A stretch of DNA of 8,336 bases from Candidatus Thiodiazotropha taylori (GTDB taxonomy: Bacteria > Pseudomonadota > Gammaproteobacteria > Chromatiales > Chromatiaceae): the NCBI GenBank assembly GCA_019100305.1, contig JAHRHW010000189.1:1-8336 (forward strand), written 5' to 3'. A program made the position numbers and the translations under genes. Positions within the stretch are counted from its first letter, which is position 1. Each line of letters opens with the position of its first letter. The notes below the pieces were generated by a model. It did no database searches. It was not told where the DNA came from and saw only the letters and a program-made list of their open reading frames with translations. Positions 6,072-8,336 of the stretch are shown here, piece by piece.

Positions 6072-7126
6072 CTGATATTGATGCTCAATTGACCAAACCG
6101 TTGGAAGAGCCGGCTCTGGATGTACAGGGCTTTGAACGGCCAAGGTCCTTGTTGGAGCGGCTGGCGGAGGATCTGGTGCCCCTGCTGGAGCTGGCCCACC
6201 GCCCGGTTATTTCGGCTCGGCAGTTCAGCCGTGAGCAGTTGGTACAACTCTGTCGACTGGCGGCAAAGTATGAGACCGAGCCTCAACGTATCACCCGCCC
6301 GCTGACCGGTAAGATTCTGATCTCCGCCTTCTATGAGCCGAGTACTCGTACCCGCCTCTCATTCGAGAGCGCCTGGCATCGTCTGGGCGGGGACATTATG
6401 TCGATCACCGATCCGGCGACCACTGGCATCGCCAAGGGCGAGTCACTCTATGATGTGGGTGAGATGCTCAACCACTATGGGGATCTGGTCGTACTGAGGG
6501 ACAGCGACAATCGGGCTGTCTATGAGATGCTCGAGGCGTTGCGTATTCCGATCGTCAATGGGGGTAACGGGACCGACGAGCATCCGACCCAGGCGATGGC
6601 AGACGTCTACACGATGCTTAAAGCGGTACCTCAGTTGGCTGATCCGGGCAGCATGACGGCCTCTGAAACGATCCGTATCGGCATTATAGGTGTGCCGGGC
6701 CGGATGCGTACCATCCGCAGCCTGCTGCTGTTCCTGTCGCTGTTTTCTGAGGGTATCGATGAGCTGGTGATTATCAGTGAGGATCAGGATCCCTTCTCCG
6801 AGGGGCAGTACAAGGAGTTGACTGAGGCGGGGCTGAATATTCGCATCACACCGGATTTGAATGAGGTGCTGCCGCAGCTGGATGTGGTCTACCTGAATGC
6901 CATCGCCTGGGTATCGGATGGCTATGAGCAGCATGGCAGGACCTATCGTCTCGATGCCGATTCGCCGTTCAAGCCCGGGGCTGTGGTGATGCACCCTTTG
7001 GCTCGGGGCGAGGAGCTCGATCGCAGTCTGGATGAGACTCCGTTCAACTGGTATTTCGCCCAGGCCCGTGGTGCGGTTTTCGTGCGCATGGCGCTGCTCT
7101 CCGTGTTGTTGAAAAGTTATAGCTGA
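6065..7126 (+). CDS. ATCase/OTCase-family carbamoyltransferase with altered acceptor site
   Basis: This 353-residue enzyme should transfer the carbamoyl group from carbamoyl phosphate to an amino group. The carbamoyl-phosphate site is complete by hand alignment with E. coli ATCase: S93-T94-R95-T96-R97 in EPSTRTRLSFE, K124 in AKGES (K84 in PyrB), R145 (R105), H173-P174-T175-Q176, and H310-P311-L312. R215 in GRMRTIRSL corresponds to R167, which contacts the acceptor's carboxylate. The 230s-240s loop differs: PyrB's T-R229-V-Q231 is replaced by N278-A279-I-A281. The arginine and glutamine that hold aspartate are therefore missing. HPLPR has become HPLAR. About 40 residues precede the usual N terminus. 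No regulatory subunit gene (pyrI) is adjacent. It is therefore unlikely to be the pyrimidine enzyme and more likely uses another alpha-amino acid. Glutamine is my proposal from the adjoining amidotransferase. A catabolic carbamoyltransferase running in reverse is the main alternative. Confidence 0.85.
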   Translation: MVTDIDAQLTKPLEEPALDVQGFERPRSLLERLAEDLVPLLELAHRPVISARQFSREQLVQLCRLAAKYETEPQRITRPLTGKILISAFYEPSTRTRLSFESAWHRLGGDIMSITDPATTGIAKGESLYDVGEMLNHYGDLVVLRDSDNRAVYEMLEALRIPIVNGGNGTDEHPTQAMADVYTMLKAVPQLADPGSMTASETIRIGIIGVPGRMRTIRSLLLFLSLFSEGIDELVIISEDQDPFSEGQYKELTEAGLNIRITPDLNEVLPQLDVVYLNAIAWVSDGYEQHGRTYRLDADSPFKPGAVVMHPLARGEELDRSLDETPFNWYFAQARGAVFVRMALLSVLLKSYS

Positions 7127-7138
7127 AGTAGAAAAGAT

Positions 7139-8336
7139 ATGTGTGGCATTGCAGGATTTATCTATGCGGACCGGGATCGCCCCGTCGACCCTGAAACCCT
7201 GGTGGCCATGGCGGCCATTCAATACCATCGCGGCCCGGACGGCTTCGGTGTACGGCGCATGCCGGGGGTGGGATTCAGTCATGCCAGGCTCTCCATCGTG
7301 GACCTGGATGAGAGCCGCGGGCGGCAACCGTTCGAGAGCGCCGATGGTCGGCTGATGCTGACCAAGAATGGTGAGCTATACGATTATCAGCGCATCCGCG
7401 CAGATCTTACGGCCCGGGGGGACCGGTTTCAGACCAAAAGCGATTCAGAGATGATCATGCATCTCTATCCGCGACTCGGGTTGGAGGGGATGCTGCCCCA
7501 TCTACGAGGTGAGTTTGCCTTCGCTCTGTATGACAAGCCGGCCGACCGACTGATGCTGGTGCGGGATCGTTTCGGCATCAAGCCACTCTACTGGGCTGAG
7601 GCGGACGGTGTGCTGGTGTTCGGCTCGGAATTGAAGGTGCTGTTCGCCCATCCCGAAGTGCAGCGCAAATTCGATCCGGCGGGTGTCTATCATCAACTGA
7701 TGCAGACCATCGTGCCAGGCTCCACCGCTTTCGAAAATATCCATCAGGTACCCCCTGGGCATCAGCTGGTGGTAGAGCGAAAGGATGGGCGTTTGTGTAT
7801 TACCCAGCAGAAATATTGGGACATGCCCTTTCCTGAAGAGGCTGACAGGCCTTCCGAATATGATGAGGATGAGTGGATCGAAGCGGTGCGCGCCAAACTG
7901 CTGGAAGCGGTACAGTTGCGCCTGGAAGCGGATGTGCCGGTCGGCTGTTATCTCTCCGGCGGTATCGACTCCTGTTCGATTCTTGGGCTGGCCGCGGCCG
8001 CCAGGCAGAGCCCGGTTAAGGCCTTTACCATCGGTTTTGACAACAAGGATTATGACGAATCGCCGATCGCCCGGGAGATGGCCGAAAGCACCGGTGCCGA
8101 TCAGGACCTGATGATGCTGGATGCCTCCCATCTCTACGATAATTTTGTCGAGACCCTGTGGCACACCGAGCGGACCATCTACAACACCCTGGGGGTGGCT
8201 AAACTGCTGATGAGCCGGCATGTGCAGAGCGTCAACTACAAGGTGGTGTTGACCGGTGAAGGTTCCGATGAGTTGTTCGGTGGCTATCCCGCCTTCCGTC
8301 GGGATATGTTTCTGCACGGTCTGGATCACCTCTCCG
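7139..8336 (+). CDS. Asparagine-synthase-family glutamine-dependent amidotransferase, 3' partial
   Basis: This class II glutamine amidotransferase is fused to an ATP-pyrophosphatase domain and uses glutamine and ATP to turn a carboxylate into an amide. It runs off the window after 399 codons, against roughly 550-630 for full members. The N-terminal glutaminase has the C2 nucleophile (MCGIAGF), HRGPDG, R50 in HARLSIVDL, N77-G78-E79 in KNGELYDY and D102 in KSDSEM. The synthetase domain has the PP-loop S273-GGIDS, then GFDNKDYDESPIA, an HTERTIYN segment and G373-EGSDELFGGY, all needed for adenylation. It is therefore apparently active so far as visible. The ATG at 7139 lies 12 bases after the carbamoyltransferase stop, with only a weak purine-rich site. 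Its place beside a non-aspartate carbamoyltransferase argues against housekeeping asparagine synthesis. Amidation of a carbamoylated amino acid is the inferred role, by analogy with the enzyme that amidates N-acetylglutaminylglutamine. Confidence 0.9.
   Translation, partial: MCGIAGFIYADRDRPVDPETLVAMAAIQYHRGPDGFGVRRMPGVGFSHARLSIVDLDESRGRQPFESADGRLMLTKNGELYDYQRIRADLTARGDRFQTKSDSEMIMHLYPRLGLEGMLPHLRGEFAFALYDKPADRLMLVRDRFGIKPLYWAEADGVLVFGSELKVLFAHPEVQRKFDPAGVYHQLMQTIVPGSTAFENIHQVPPGHQLVVERKDGRLCITQQKYWDMPFPEEADRPSEYDEDEWIEAVRAKLLEAVQLRLEADVPVGCYLSGGIDSCSILGLAAAARQSPVKAFTIGFDNKDYDESPIAREMAESTGADQDLMMLDASHLYDNFVETLWHTERTIYNTLGVAKLLMSRHVQSVNYKVVLTGEGSDELFGGYPAFRRDMFLHGLDHLS

Noticed and set aside
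6065..7126. Housekeeping pyrB (aspartate carbamoyltransferase) for pyrimidine synthesis
   Set aside because: The acceptor loop lacks the equivalents of R229 and Q231, no pyrI or other pyrimidine gene is nearby, and the neighbours are a symporter and an amidotransferase.
6443..7327. Long minus-strand open frame opposite the carbamoyltransferase and amidotransferase genes
   Set aside because: It mirrors two plus-strand genes with clear family motifs. Its translation is rich in His, Gln and Arg without domain signatures, typical of an antisense shadow.
7502..8329. Long minus-strand open frame opposite the amidotransferase gene
   Set aside because: The plus strand encodes a complete set of asparagine-synthase motifs through this stretch, and the antisense translation shows no recognisable domain.

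Overview
The window is gene-dense, protein-coding DNA (GC in the mid-50s % by eye), with short gaps, ATGA-type overlaps and gammaproteobacterial-looking proteins. The most likely source is a gammaproteobacterium, perhaps a marine or salt-adapted one such as a sulfur-oxidising or purple sulfur lineage. That placement is an inference from gene content, not from a marker gene. I see no rRNA, tRNA, CRISPR array, insertion sequence or prophage feature.

Layout. (1) 1-1208, plus strand: a 5'-truncated XRE-type regulator, followed 11 bases later by a small membrane methyltransferase of the isoprenylcysteine carboxyl methyltransferase type. (2) 1209-1368: a short convergent gap without a convincing terminator. 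(3) 1369-1908, minus strand: a MarR-family regulator. (4) 1909-2077: a divergent control region, very AT-rich (about 28% GC over 1911-2030), with an imperfect dyad at 2008-2021. (5) 2078 to the window end, plus strand: a tight run of seven genes. They encode a signal-peptide/FnIII-like/TM protein, an M20 N-carbamoyl-amino-acid hydrolase, a cysteine (isochorismatase-fold) amidohydrolase, a sodium:solute symporter, a 40-residue single-TM protein, an ATCase-like carbamoyltransferase, and an asparagine-synthase-type glutamine amidotransferase cut by the window end.

Interpretation. The operon pairs one enzyme that adds a carbamoyl group and one that adds an amide with two that would remove them: a carbamoylase and an amidase. 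It also has a Na+-coupled importer and a divergent MarR regulator. The carbamoyltransferase keeps the carbamoyl-phosphate site but lacks the ATCase residues that hold the aspartate side-chain carboxylate. My leading hypothesis is a synthesis, uptake and recycling operon for a carbamoylated amino-acid amide. The best-known candidate is the compatible solute N-alpha-carbamoyl-L-glutamine 1-amide (CGA), reported from the halophilic purple sulfur bacterium Ectothiorhodospira marismortui. In this scheme glutamine is carbamoylated and then amidated at its alpha-carboxyl. This is analogous to the asparagine-synthase-like enzyme that amidates N-acetylglutaminylglutamine. The cysteine hydrolase and M20 carbamoylase would return glutamine after osmotic downshift, and the symporter would recapture leaked solute. 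The individual enzyme families are well supported; the product is inferred.
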